Assembly: GCF_900114005.1 (NCBI RefSeq)
Contig: NZ_FORM01000001.1
Location: forward strand, 372,001-436,000
Origin: Olleya namhaensis
GTDB lineage: Bacteria > Bacteroidota > Bacteroidia > Flavobacteriales > Flavobacteriaceae
Length of the DNA: 64,000 nt
Reading direction: 5' to 3'
The stretch's first letter is position 1. Every line of letters starts with the position of its first letter. Shown here piece by piece: positions 1 through 8,367 of the stretch. The position numbers and the translations under genes were made by a program. The notes under the pieces are model-generated. The model was given only the letters and a program-made list of their open reading frames with translations. It was not told where the DNA came from and ran no database searches.

Positions 1-793
1 AGCAGTATCTGTTGTTGGAGGAGATTTTCCTCAGGAATATTTAGATCTTTTAACAGATAGAAATGTAAATATCGAAGGTATCGAAATTGTAAAAGACGGT
101 AAAACCTTTTTCTGGAGTGGAAAATATCATAATGATATGAATTCTCGTGATACGTTAGCTACAGAATTAAATGTATTAGAGCATTTTAATCCTGTAGTTC
201 CTGAAAATTATCGTGATGCAGAGATCGTGATGTTAGGTAATTTACACCCTTTAGTACAACAAGGTGTTTTAGACCAAATGACTAAAAAGCCAAAATTAGC
301 TATTTTAGACACTATGAATTTCTGGATGGACATCGCTTTAGATGATTTAATTTCAGTAATTAAAAATGTGGATGTTATTACTATTAATGATGAAGAGGCA
401 AGACAATTAACTGGAGAATACAGTTTAGTAGTTGCTGCTAGAAAGATTCATGAAATGGGACCAAAATATGTAGTTATTAAAAAAGGAGAGCACGGTGCTT
501 TACTTTTCCATGATGACCATATGTTTTACGCACCTGCTTTACCATTAGAAGAAGTCTTTGATCCAACAGGAGCTGGAGATACTTTTGCTGGTGGATTTGC
601 TGGATATTTAGCAAGCACTGGAGATATTAGTTTTGAAAACATGAAAAACGCAGTAATCTACGGATCTACTTTAGCTTCTTTTTGTGTGGAGAAATTTGGA
701 ACAGAGCGCATGGTAACCTTGAAAAAAGAGGAAGTCAATACACGTTTGCTGGAGTTTAAAAAACTGACACAGTTCGATATAGAATTAACATAA
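1..793 (+). CDS. PfkB-family sugar/nucleoside kinase, 3' part only
   Basis: The reading frame is open from the left edge (first full codon at base 2), so the true start lies outside the window; the internal ATG at 137 is only the first Met inside it. The C-terminal PfkB signature DPTGAGDTFAGGF is encoded near 560-598; its last Asp is the family's catalytic base, and the Gly-rich stretch forms the anion hole. The family phosphorylates sugars or nucleosides (ribokinase, adenosine kinase, fructokinase). The visible part cannot fix the substrate. A strong terminator follows at once and a PurF-like gene lies downstream. Sugar kinase versus nucleoside kinase is open; a nucleotide link is inferred only from the neighbour. 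Confidence 0.9.
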   Translation, partial: AVSVVGGDFPQEYLDLLTDRNVNIEGIEIVKDGKTFFWSGKYHNDMNSRDTLATELNVLEHFNPVVPENYRDAEIVMLGNLHPLVQQGVLDQMTKKPKLAILDTMNFWMDIALDDLISVIKNVDVITINDEEARQLTGEYSLVVAARKIHEMGPKYVVIKKGEHGALLFHDDHMFYAPALPLEEVFDPTGAGDTFAGGFAGYLASTGDISFENMKNAVIYGSTLASFCVEKFGTERMVTLKKEEVNTRLLEFKKLTQFDIELT

Positions 794-796
794 ACT

Positions 797-826
797 AACG
801 CGCTCATAATTATGAGCGCGTTTTTT
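797..826 (+). terminator. Rho-independent terminator after the PfkB kinase
   Basis: A perfect inverted repeat (797-822, 13-base arms, AACGCGCTCAT core) is followed by a T-run, four bases after the kinase stop codon. It should separate the kinase transcript from purF-like, although purF-like starts only about 40 bases later and shows no clear promoter of its own. Confidence 0.9.
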
Positions 827-867
827 ATTTTTATTATTTTAATAAAACAACTCACAACACAACAACA

Positions 868-2766
868 ATGAGTGATGCTTTAAAACACGAGTGCGGAATT
901 GCACTTATTAGATTACGTAAACCGTTAGAATTTTACAAAGAGAAATATGGTAGTGCATTTTATGGTGTAAATAAAATGTATTTAATGATGGAAAAGCAAC
1001 ACAATCGTGGTCAAGATGGTGCTGGTTTTGCAAGTATTAAAATGGACACATTACCAGGAGAACGTTACATTAGTCGTGTACGCTCTATCGCACAACAACC
1101 TATTCAGGATATTTTTGCTCAAATTAATGACCGTATTAATAAAGAATTAGCAGATCATCCAGAATACCAAGACAGTGTTGAGCTTCAAAAAAAGCACATC
1201 CCATATATTGGAGAGCTTTTATTAGGTCACGTACGTTATGGTACTTTTGGCAAAAACAGTGTAGAAAGTGTTCATCCTTTTTTAAGACAAAATAACTGGA
1301 TGCACCGTAACCTTATTTTAGCTGGTAACTTTAACATGACTAATGTTAAAGAGCTTTTTCAAAGTTTAGTTGATCTTGGTCAACATCCAAAAGAATATAC
1401 AGACACCATTACTATAATGGAAAAAATAGGTCACTTTTTAGATGATGCGGTAAGCAAAATTTATAAAGAACTTAAAAACGAAGGTTATGGTAAGCATGAG
1501 TGCTCTCCATTAATAGCAGAACGTTTAAAAATTGCTAAAATATTAAGACGTGCTGCAAAAAACTGGGATGGTGGTTATGCTATGGCTGGTTTAATTGGAC
1601 ATGGAGATGCTTTTGTGCTTCGTGATCCTGCAGGAATACGTCCAGTATATTACTATACCGATGACGAGATTGTTGTTGTCGCTTCAGAGCGTCCAGTAAT
1701 ACAAACGGTATTTAATGTAGAGTTTGATGATGTTAAGGAGTTAACCCCTGGTCATGCTTTAATCTCTAAAAAATCGGGTGCTGTTTCAATTAAAAAAATA
1801 TTAGAACCTTTAGAACGCAAATCATGTAGTTTTGAGCGTATTTACTTTTCAAGAGGAAGTGATGCCGAAATATATCAAGAACGTAAAATGTTAGGGCGTT
1901 TATTAATGCCTAAAGTTTTAAAGGCAATTGATAATGACACAGAAAACTCGGTGTTTTCATACATACCAAATACAGCAGAAACATCATTTTACGGAATGAT
2001 TGAAACTGTAGAAGAGCATTTAAATGAAAAGAAAACAAAGGCTATTTTAAACGGTAATGGAAAATTATCTGCAGATGAAGTGACTTCTATTTTAAAAGAA
2101 AGACCTCGTATCGAGAAAATAGCTATAAAGGATGTAAAACTAAGAACCTTTATTACGGAAGACAGTAGTCGTGATGACTTGGTTGCACACGTTTACGATG
2201 TCACTTACGGTGTTATCAAACCAACAGATAACTTGGTTATTATTGATGATAGTATTGTGCGTGGTACAACCTTAAAAAAGAGTATTATTAAAATGATGGA
2301 CAGATTACATCCTAAAAAGATTGTAATTGTATCCTCAGCACCACAAATACGTTTTCCTGATTGCTATGGTATTGACATGGCTAATCTAGAAACTTTAGTT
2401 GCTTTTAACGCTGCTTTAGCCTTACTTAAAGAAAACGGTAAGTATGACTTAGTAGAAGAAGTGTACCACAGGTGTAAAGCACAAGAAACATTAGCAGATA
2501 AAGATGTTAAGAATTTTGTAAACGAAATATACGATCAGTTTACTACTGAGGAGATTTCGGCTAAAATATCTGAGCTATTAACAGACGAATCAGTAAAGGC
2601 GGAAGTAGAAATTATCTTTCAACCAGTATCTAATTTACATAAAGCCATCCCTGATCATTTAGGAGATTGGTACTTTACAGGAAATTATCCAACTGCTGGA
2701 GGTAACAGAGTGGTTAACAGAGCATTTATTAATTTTTACGAAGGAAATAAAGAACGTGCTTATTAA
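868..2766 (+). CDS. PurF-like amidophosphoribosyltransferase, long Bacteroidota form
   Basis: Predicted glutamine phosphoribosylpyrophosphate amidotransferase (632 aa), the enzyme type that moves glutamine-amide nitrogen to PRPP in the first committed step of purine synthesis. The N-terminal class II glutaminase begins at Cys9 in HECGIAL, implying removal of an 8-residue propeptide to expose the catalytic Cys. RGQDGAGF and the HVRYGTFG segment also fit the glutaminase fold. The phosphoribosyltransferase signature VIIDDSIVRGTT is at about residues 457-468. The protein is over 100 residues longer than ordinary PurF, with extra sequence in the glutaminase half and at the C terminus, so it may be a second, specialised paralogue rather than the main purF. 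I therefore leave the symbol blank. Confidence 0.85.
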   Translation: MSDALKHECGIALIRLRKPLEFYKEKYGSAFYGVNKMYLMMEKQHNRGQDGAGFASIKMDTLPGERYISRVRSIAQQPIQDIFAQINDRINKELADHPEYQDSVELQKKHIPYIGELLLGHVRYGTFGKNSVESVHPFLRQNNWMHRNLILAGNFNMTNVKELFQSLVDLGQHPKEYTDTITIMEKIGHFLDDAVSKIYKELKNEGYGKHECSPLIAERLKIAKILRRAAKNWDGGYAMAGLIGHGDAFVLRDPAGIRPVYYYTDDEIVVVASERPVIQTVFNVEFDDVKELTPGHALISKKSGAVSIKKILEPLERKSCSFERIYFSRGSDAEIYQERKMLGRLLMPKVLKAIDNDTENSVFSYIPNTAETSFYGMIETVEEHLNEKKTKAILNGNGKLSADEVTSILKERPRIEKIAIKDVKLRTFITEDSSRDDLVAHVYDVTYGVIKPTDNLVIIDDSIVRGTTLKKSIIKMMDRLHPKKIVIVSSAPQIRFPDCYGIDMANLETLVAFNAALALLKENGKYDLVEEVYHRCKAQETLADKDVKNFVNEIYDQFTTEEISAKISELLTDESVKAEVEIIFQPVSNLHKAIPDHLGDWYFTGNYPTAGGNRVVNRAFINFYEGNKERAY

Positions 2767-2864
2767 ACCAAGCTATTTTCTTACATCAAATCAGTTAACC
2801 GATTATATTTACGTTTTAACCATAATATACAACAAGTCAATTTAATTGTCGTTATATTTGAGCT

Positions 2865-2936
2865 TACCATAACATAAGTAGGTTAAGTTCATGGTAGATT
2901 TGGGGCAAAAAAGGAGAACTCTCGTTCTCCTTTTTT
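2865..2936 (+). ncRNA. Possible small RNA or structured 3' UTR ending in a terminator
   Basis: TATATTTG (2853-2860) matches the Bacteroidota -7 element TAnnTTTG, but I find no TTTG at the expected -33 spacing. Just downstream a hairpin can form (2865-2873 with 2887-2896: TACCAT-AAC against GTT-C-ATGGTA), followed by a strong terminator. The segment lies between the convergent purF-like and sod genes, so it cannot be a leader. It could be a roughly 70-nt independent RNA or simply the end of the purF-like transcript. Confidence 0.3.
2907..2936 (+). terminator. Rho-independent terminator
   Basis: GGAGAAC (2913-2919) pairs with GTTCTCC (2924-2930) around a 4-base loop, extended by A/T pairs and followed by a T-run. 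It closes the purF-like transcript or the candidate small RNA. Confidence 0.88.
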
Positions 2937-2975
2937 ATTTGCCAAAAATTAAGCAAAACATACAATTTATAGCAT

Positions 2976-3008
2976 AAAAAAAAGCAGATTCAAATGAATC
3001 TGCTTTTT
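2976..3008 (-). terminator. Terminator of the superoxide dismutase gene
   Basis: GCAGATTCA (2984-2992) and TGAATCTGC (2995-3003) form a hairpin. On the minus strand it is followed by a run of eight T. It starts 24 bases past the sod stop codon. Confidence 0.88.
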
Positions 3009-3031
3009 CTATTTTATAAACGTTTTAAAGC

Positions 3032-3640
3032 TTATTTAGCTTCTGCGTAACGTCTTTCCACTTCGTTCCAGTTAATTACATTAAAGAAAGCATCAATATA
3101 ATCAGGTCTTCTGTTTTGGTAGTTTAAGTAGTAAGCATGCTCCCAAACATCTAATCCTAAGATTGGAGTTCCTTCGCAAGTTACACCTGGCATTAATGGG
3201 TTGTCTTGGTTTGGAGTAGAACATACTTCAACCTTACCTCCTTTATGCACACATAACCAAGCCCAACCTGAACCAAATTGTGTTGCTGCTGCTTTACTAA
3301 AAGCATCTTTAAAAGCTTCAAAAGATCCGTAAGCTGCTTCAATAGCATCTTTTAAATCTCCTGACAAACGTCCTTTTCCCTCTGGATTCATAACTTCCCA
3401 AAATAATGAGTGGTTATAAAAACCTCCACCATTATTTCTAACAGCCATATTTTTCATATCTAAGTTAGCAAGAATATCTTCGATAGATTTTCCTTCTAAA
3501 TCAGTTCCTTCTATAGCAGCATTTAATTTAGTTGTGTAACCGTTATGGTGCTTAGTGTGGTGTATCTCCATTGTACGTGCATCGATATTTGGTTCTAATG
3601 CATCATACGCATATTTTAATTTTGGTAATTCAAATGCCAT
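3032..3640 (-). CDS. Superoxide dismutase, Fe/Mn family
   Basis: Converts superoxide to oxygen and hydrogen peroxide. At 202 aa it has the usual length for the family and no signal peptide, so it is probably cytosolic. Metal ligands are visible: His27 in MEIHHTKHH, the His of NHSLFW, and Asp and His of [22 protein letters not shown] and the Gln of PNQDNPLM are features of Mn-type enzymes, so Mn or cambialistic use is more likely than strict Fe use; this is inferred from sequence. The gene is monocistronic with its own terminator and a plausible promoter. Confidence 0.96.
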   Translation of the reverse strand: MAFELPKLKYAYDALEPNIDARTMEIHHTKHHNGYTTKLNAAIEGTDLEGKSIEDILANLDMKNMAVRNNGGGFYNHSLFWEVMNPEGKGRLSGDLKDAIEAAYGSFEAFKDAFSKAAATQFGSGWAWLCVHKGGKVEVCSTPNQDNPLMPGVTCEGTPILGLDVWEHAYYLNYQNRRPDYIDAFFNVINWNEVERRYAEAK

Positions 3641-3675
3641 GATTGTATGTTTTAAATATTAATATTCAATTTTAT

Positions 3676-3705
3676 CAAAAATAAACATTAAAGCTTTCAA
3701 TCAAA
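3676..3705 (-). promoter_or_regulatory. Candidate promoter of the superoxide dismutase gene
   Basis: Read on the minus strand, TATTTTTG (3683-3676) fits TAnnTTTG and is preceded by TTTG (3705-3702) at 18-bp spacing, close to the Bacteroidota sigma-ABfr pattern. It leaves a leader of about 30 bases before the start codon. Confidence 0.5.
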
Positions 3706-3774
3706 AATATTTAAGGACTCTATTAATTCTATTTAATAATATTTTAACACCAGAAATTAATTATTACAGATTGT

Positions 3775-3804
3775 TTTGAAATAAATTTAACAACCATAAT
3801 ATTG
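3775..3804 (+). promoter_or_regulatory. Candidate promoter of the addA-like gene
   Basis: TTTG (3775-3778), an 18-bp spacer and TAATATTG (3797-3804; one mismatch to TAnnTTTG) lie about 30 bases before the start codon. The match is moderate. Confidence 0.35.
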
Positions 3805-3833
3805 TTATTATCTTGTCTAAAATTAAAAATTAA

Positions 3834-6800
3834 ATGTCTAAAACAACTCCTTTTAAAGTTTACGATGCCTCCGCAGGAAGCGGAAAAACCTTTGCATTAG
3901 TTAAGGAGTATTTAAAATTATTATTTACCGCAACTTACAACGATGGCTTCAAACAAATATTAGCTATAACCTTTACCAATAAAGCGGTTGGCGAGATGAA
4001 AACTAGAATTTTAGACACCTTAAAACAGTTTTCTGACCCAGAGATTAGCGCAGACACAAATGGGATGTTTAAAGCTATTACAGAAGAGTTAGCATTGCAA
4101 CCAAAAGATGTCCATCAAAAAGCCATTGTTTTGCTAAATACAATCATGCATAATTATGCCGCTTTTGATATTTCTACTATTGATGGTTTTAATCACAAAT
4201 TAATTAGGACGTTTGCACATGATTTAAAGATTCCGATAAATTTTGAAGTCGAGCTAGACACACCTTCTTTACTAAGTCAAGCTGTAGACAGTTTAATTGC
4301 TAAAGCTGGAACAGATAAAAAGCTAACCAAAGTGTTAATAGATTTTGCTCTAGAAAAAGCAGATGACGACAAGAGCTGGGATGTCTCTAGAGATTTTAAC
4401 ACCATTGCAAAACTTTTAATTAACGATAACGATTTACCACATTTAGAAAGCATAAAGCATAAAACGCTAGAAGATTTTAGTGGCCTGAAGTCGCAACTTA
4501 TTAAACAGATTGCTAATCAAGAGGTGCTAATTGCAGAATTAGCCAACAATTTATTATCTGTATTTGAAGCCAATGGATTAGATCAAAAAAGTTTTTCTAG
4601 AGGAACGCTATTTAATCATTTTGTAAAGATTTCTAATTTAGAATTTTATAAAATTTACGACAATCAATTAGCAAATAACATAGCAGAAGGCAAACTCTAC
4701 ACAAAAACATTAGATTCCGCGAAAGCGCAAGCAATAGATCAGCTTTTACCGCAAATAGAAACCGTTTATCACAAAATAAAAACAACTGTTTTAGATGTCA
4801 AATTCTTAAGAGCGGTTTACAAAAATGTAACACCATTATCCGTCTTAAACGCTATTAATAAAGAGTTAACACTAATAAAAGAAGACGAAAACAAATTACT
4901 AATATCAGAATTCAACACTTTAATTAGTAAAGAAATAAAAAACCAACCGACGCCTTTTATATATGAGCGTTTAGGCGAAAAGTTTAGACATTATTTTATT
5001 GACGAGTTTCAGGACACGTCACAAATGCAATGGGAAAACTTGATTCCGCTAATAGAAAACACGCTTACCGGACAGAATCTAAAAGGAGAACAAGGAACCG
5101 CTATGTTAGTCGGTGATGCTAAACAGGCCATTTATAGATGGCGAGGTGGAAAAGCAGAACAGTTTATTGGCCTAACAAAAGAAGACAACCCTTTTCCTGT
5201 CGAAAAAGAAGTAGTAAGACTAGAATATAATTATAGGAGTTATAAAAATGTTATTGAATTTAATAATCAGTTTTTTGATTATTTATCGCAAACCAGCTTT
5301 AGCAGTCCTGACTATTCTGACTTATACAATAAGGCCAAACAAAAACCAGTAATAAAACATGAAGGCTATGTAAACCTAAATTTTCTGGACATACAAAGCG
5401 AAGATGATATAAACCAATTATATCCGGAAACTGTATTTGAAACCATAAACAAGTGTTTAGAAAACAATTACAACCTTAAGGATATTTGCATATTAGTTAG
5501 AAAGAAAAAAGAAGGTGTTGCAATAGCCGAATATTTAAGCGACAAAGGCGTGCGTATTACATCCTCTGAAACCATGCTTATCAACAACTCTGAGGATGTT
5601 AGACTTGTTGTAAATATTTTTAGATTACTAGTTAACCCTAATAATCTTGAGGTCAAGATTAAAGTCTTAGACTATATTGCTAGTCTAAATGCTATTGAAG
5701 ATAAACATCAGTTTTTTAAAACACATTTAAATTTACCGCTCCAAGCGTTTTTTGAGAGCTTTAAGTTATTTGATATTGATTGTGACCCAACACAATTAGT
5801 TCAGTTGTCTTTATACGATTTAGCGGAAAGTATAGTGAGGGGATTTAACCTGACCAAAAAATCGAATGCCTATATCCAGTATTTTTTAGATATTATTTTA
5901 GAGTTTTCACAAAAGAAGATTTCGGACATCCCAGGATTTTTGGATTATTATGACACTAAAAAAGACAGTTTAAATATTGTATCGCCAAGTAACCAAAATG
6001 CCATTCAGATTATGACGATTCATAAATCCAAAGGACTAGAGTTTCCGGTAGTAATTTTCCCATATGCGCAATTGGAAATTTATAGAGAGATGGAACCAAA
6101 AGAATGGTTTCCGTTAGACCAAAGCCAATTTAATGGCTTTTCAAAAACACTAATTAACTTTAATAAAGATTTTGAAGACTTTGGTGACATAGGAGAATCT
6201 ATCTATTTAAAACATAGATCGGAACAGGAATTAGACAACATGAATCTGTTATATGTAGCCTTAACACGACCAATCGAACAATTATATATAATTTCTAAAA
6301 AAGAAAACCAAACTAAAACCGGTGTTAAATTTGACAGTTACTCTGGACTATTAATGAATTACCTAATGCAACAAGGCTTATGGAATGATAGTCAATTAGA
6401 GTATAGCTTTGGACAGCAAAACCGTGAGGTAGTACCAGAAGAAAAGCCTGAAACAACTCAAGAAACAGAACAGTTTATTAGTGTTGCCAAGCAGGATCAT
6501 GATATTAAAATTATCACCAAATCTGGATACTTATGGGATACAGAACAACAAAATGCAATTGAAAAAGGTAATTTAATTCATGATATTATGGCAGAAATTA
6601 ATACTGAAAAAGAGGTGCCTGCCGTAATTAAAGATTATATCAACTCTGGAATTATTAATAAAGAACAAGCTTTACTATTAAAAGACACCATAAATACTAT
6701 TATTAACCACCCAGAGCTCAAAGATTATTATAGCACAGAATACACTATATATAATGAACGTGATATTATCTCTAAATCTGGAACAATAATAAGACCTGAC

Positions 6801-6977
6801 CGTTTAGCTATAAAAGATAACACAGCCACTATTATAGATTATAAAACAGGATTACCAGATCCCAAATACCAACAACAATTAGAAACGTATTCTGATATTT
6901 TAAAAGAAATGAATTTTACAGTAGACAAAAAAATACTGATTTATGTTAATGACGCTATAAAAATAGTAACGTATTAA
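3834..6977 (+). CDS. AddA-like UvrD-family helicase-nuclease (double-strand break repair)
   Basis: Predicted ATP-dependent 3'-5' helicase with a C-terminal nuclease, the AddA/RecB-type motor that resects double-strand ends for RecA loading. Superfamily I motifs are visible: Walker A ASAGSGKT (residues 13-20), Walker B DEFQDT (about 390), GDAKQAIYRWRGG (about 428) and IHKSKGLEFP (about 730). The C-terminal PD-(D/E)XK nuclease is seen as ATIIDYKTG near residue 1000. The 1047 aa length is typical of Bacteroidota homologues. The likely partner (AddB-like, 9871-12618) is on the same strand but separated by kbl and an ompA-like gene. The partnership is inferred from families and proximity. Confidence 0.9.
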   Translation: MSKTTPFKVYDASAGSGKTFALVKEYLKLLFTATYNDGFKQILAITFTNKAVGEMKTRILDTLKQFSDPEISADTNGMFKAITEELALQPKDVHQKAIVLLNTIMHNYAAFDISTIDGFNHKLIRTFAHDLKIPINFEVELDTPSLLSQAVDSLIAKAGTDKKLTKVLIDFALEKADDDKSWDVSRDFNTIAKLLINDNDLPHLESIKHKTLEDFSGLKSQLIKQIANQEVLIAELANNLLSVFEANGLDQKSFSRGTLFNHFVKISNLEFYKIYDNQLANNIAEGKLYTKTLDSAKAQAIDQLLPQIETVYHKIKTTVLDVKFLRAVYKNVTPLSVLNAINKELTLIKEDENKLLISEFNTLISKEIKNQPTPFIYERLGEKFRHYFIDEFQDTSQMQWENLIPLIENTLTGQNLKGEQGTAMLVGDAKQAIYRWRGGKAEQFIGLTKEDNPFPVEKEVVRLEYNYRSYKNVIEFNNQFFDYLSQTSFSSPDYSDLYNKAKQKPVIKHEGYVNLNFLDIQSEDDINQLYPETVFETINKCLENNYNLKDICILVRKKKEGVAIAEYLSDKGVRITSSETMLINNSEDVRLVVNIFRLLVNPNNLEVKIKVLDYIASLNAIEDKHQFFKTHLNLPLQAFFESFKLFDIDCDPTQLVQLSLYDLAESIVRGFNLTKKSNAYIQYFLDIILEFSQKKISDIPGFLDYYDTKKDSLNIVSPSNQNAIQIMTIHKSKGLEFPVVIFPYAQLEIYREMEPKEWFPLDQSQFNGFSKTLINFNKDFEDFGDIGESIYLKHRSEQELDNMNLLYVALTRPIEQLYIISKKENQTKTGVKFDSYSGLLMNYLMQQGLWNDSQLEYSFGQQNREVVPEEKPETTQETEQFISVAKQDHDIKIITKSGYLWDTEQQNAIEKGNLIHDIMAEINTEKEVPAVIKDYINSGIINKEQALLLKDTINTIINHPELKDYYSTEYTIYNERDIISKSGTIIRPDRLAIKDNTATIIDYKTGLPDPKYQQQLETYSDILKEMNFTVDKKILIYVNDAIKIVTY
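4715..4727 (+). repeat. 13-mer TTCCGCGAAAGCG, copy 1 (inside addA-like)
   Basis: TTCCGCGAAAGCG occurs here and again at 22526-22538 inside hopJ, in unrelated coding sequences. A partial match in the other orientation is at 54818-54829. Such a GC-rich word is not expected twice by chance in AT-rich DNA of this length. Function unknown. Confidence 0.5.
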
Positions 6978-7021
6978 CATAAAAGAAAAATCACAACCAT
7001 TATCTTAAAGAAAAACATTAC

Positions 7022-7029
7022 TAAATTTG
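7022..7029 (+). promoter_or_regulatory. Candidate -7 promoter element of kbl
   Basis: TAAATTTG matches TAnnTTTG and lies 19 bases before the kbl start codon. No TTTG is seen at -33, so the call rests on the -7 element only. Confidence 0.4.
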
Positions 7030-7048
7030 CAAAACTAAAATACGACAT

Positions 7049-8242
7049 ATGTACAGCAATATAAAAGAACATCTCCAAAAAGAAATACAAGACATAAAAG
7101 ACAATGGGCTTTTTAAAGAAGAACGCATTATAACTTCTGCTCAAGGTGCAGAAATTACTTTAAACACAGGAGAACGTGTTTTAAACTTTTGTGCTAACAA
7201 CTATTTAGGACTATCCTCACATCCAGACGTTATAAAAGCTGCACAAGACACAATGGATACTCATGGATTCGGGATGTCTTCTGTACGTTTTATTTGCGGT
7301 ACTCAAGATATACACAAAACTTTAGAGCAAAAAATATCTGATTTTTATGGAACTGAAGACACAATACTATACGCTGCAGCATTTGATGCTAACGGTGGTG
7401 TGTTTGAACCTTTATTAGGAAAAGAAGATGCTATTATATCAGATTCTTTAAACCACGCCTCTATTATTGATGGTGTTAGATTATGTAAAGCAGCGCGCTA
7501 TCGTTACAAAAATAATGACATGGCAGATTTAGAGCAACAACTAATTGATGCAAATAAAAATGGAGCTCGTTTTAAAATCGTCGTAACTGACGGAGTGTTT
7601 TCAATGGACGGACTTGTAGCACCTTTAGATCAAATAACAATCTTAGCAGAAAAATATGATGCTATGATTATGATTGACGAGTGCCACTCTGCTGGATTCA
7701 TAGGAGAAACTGGTCGAGGTACTTTAGAAGAAAAAGGAGTAATGGGTAAAATTGACATTATTACCGGAACGTTAGGAAAAGCACTTGGAGGTGCGATGGG
7801 CGGTTATACAACTGGTAAAAAAGAAATAATAGAAGTACTACGTCAACGATCTAGACCGTATCTATTTTCAAATTCTTTAGCCCCAGCAATTGTTGGTGCT
7901 TCGATTAAAGTCTTTGATATGTTATCTAATGACAATACTTTACGTGACCAATTAGAAGAAAACACTGCTTTTTTCAAAAAAGGAATGAAAGCAGCAGGAT
8001 TTGATATCATAGATGGTGACTCTGCAATTGTACCTGTAATGTTATATGACGCTAAATTATCTCAGACTATGGCAAACATGTTATTAAAAGAAGGAATTTA
8101 TGTCATTGGATTCTTTTTCCCAGTAGTACCAAAAGATAAAGCAAGAATACGCGTGCAACTATCCGCTGCGCATACAAAAGAACAATTAGAAAAAGCCATT
8201 GCAGCCTTCATAAAAGTAGGTAAAGCACTGGAAATTATCTAG
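7049..8242 (+). CDS. kbl: Glycine C-acetyltransferase (2-amino-3-ketobutyrate CoA ligase)
   Basis: PLP enzyme of the alpha-oxoamine synthase family (397 aa) that cleaves 2-amino-3-ketobutyrate with CoA into glycine and acetyl-CoA in threonine breakdown. Family motifs are clear: CANNYLGLSSHP near the N terminus, DSLNHASIIDG, TDGVFSMDGLVAP, IDECHSAGF, and the PLP-binding lysine in GTLGKALGGAMGG (about residue 243). Related 8-amino-7-oxononanoate synthases are alternatives, but the NH2-terminal half and VRFICGTQDIHK fit Kbl best. The usual partner, threonine dehydrogenase (tdh), is not adjacent; the gene sits between addA-like and ompA-like. Confidence 0.92.
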   Translation: MYSNIKEHLQKEIQDIKDNGLFKEERIITSAQGAEITLNTGERVLNFCANNYLGLSSHPDVIKAAQDTMDTHGFGMSSVRFICGTQDIHKTLEQKISDFYGTEDTILYAAAFDANGGVFEPLLGKEDAIISDSLNHASIIDGVRLCKAARYRYKNNDMADLEQQLIDANKNGARFKIVVTDGVFSMDGLVAPLDQITILAEKYDAMIMIDECHSAGFIGETGRGTLEEKGVMGKIDIITGTLGKALGGAMGGYTTGKKEIIEVLRQRSRPYLFSNSLAPAIVGASIKVFDMLSNDNTLRDQLEENTAFFKKGMKAAGFDIIDGDSAIVPVMLYDAKLSQTMANMLLKEGIYVIGFFFPVVPKDKARIRVQLSAAHTKEQLEKAIAAFIKVGKALEII

Positions 8243-8301
8243 AAAGATTCTATAATAGATAAACAAAAGCACCAAATAATCAATATTTTTATATATTTGT
8301 C

Positions 8302-8332
8302 TTTGTTAATAATATATAACAACTTATTTTTG
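8302..8332 (+). promoter_or_regulatory. Promoter of the ompA-like gene
   Basis: TTTG (8302-8305), a 19-bp spacer and TATTTTTG (8325-8332) match the Bacteroidota consensus exactly. The -7 element ends 35 bases before the ATG at 8368, in an A/T-rich leader. A second TAnnTTTG (8292-8299) lies just upstream. Confidence 0.65.
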
Positions 8333-8367
8333 CTTTTAATTAACACTTAAAAATTAAACTTTTGAAT

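Noticed and set aside
8362..8367. TTG start two codons upstream for the ompA-like gene
   Set aside because: ATG 8368 gives a standard MKN signal peptide and a better distance to the promoter.
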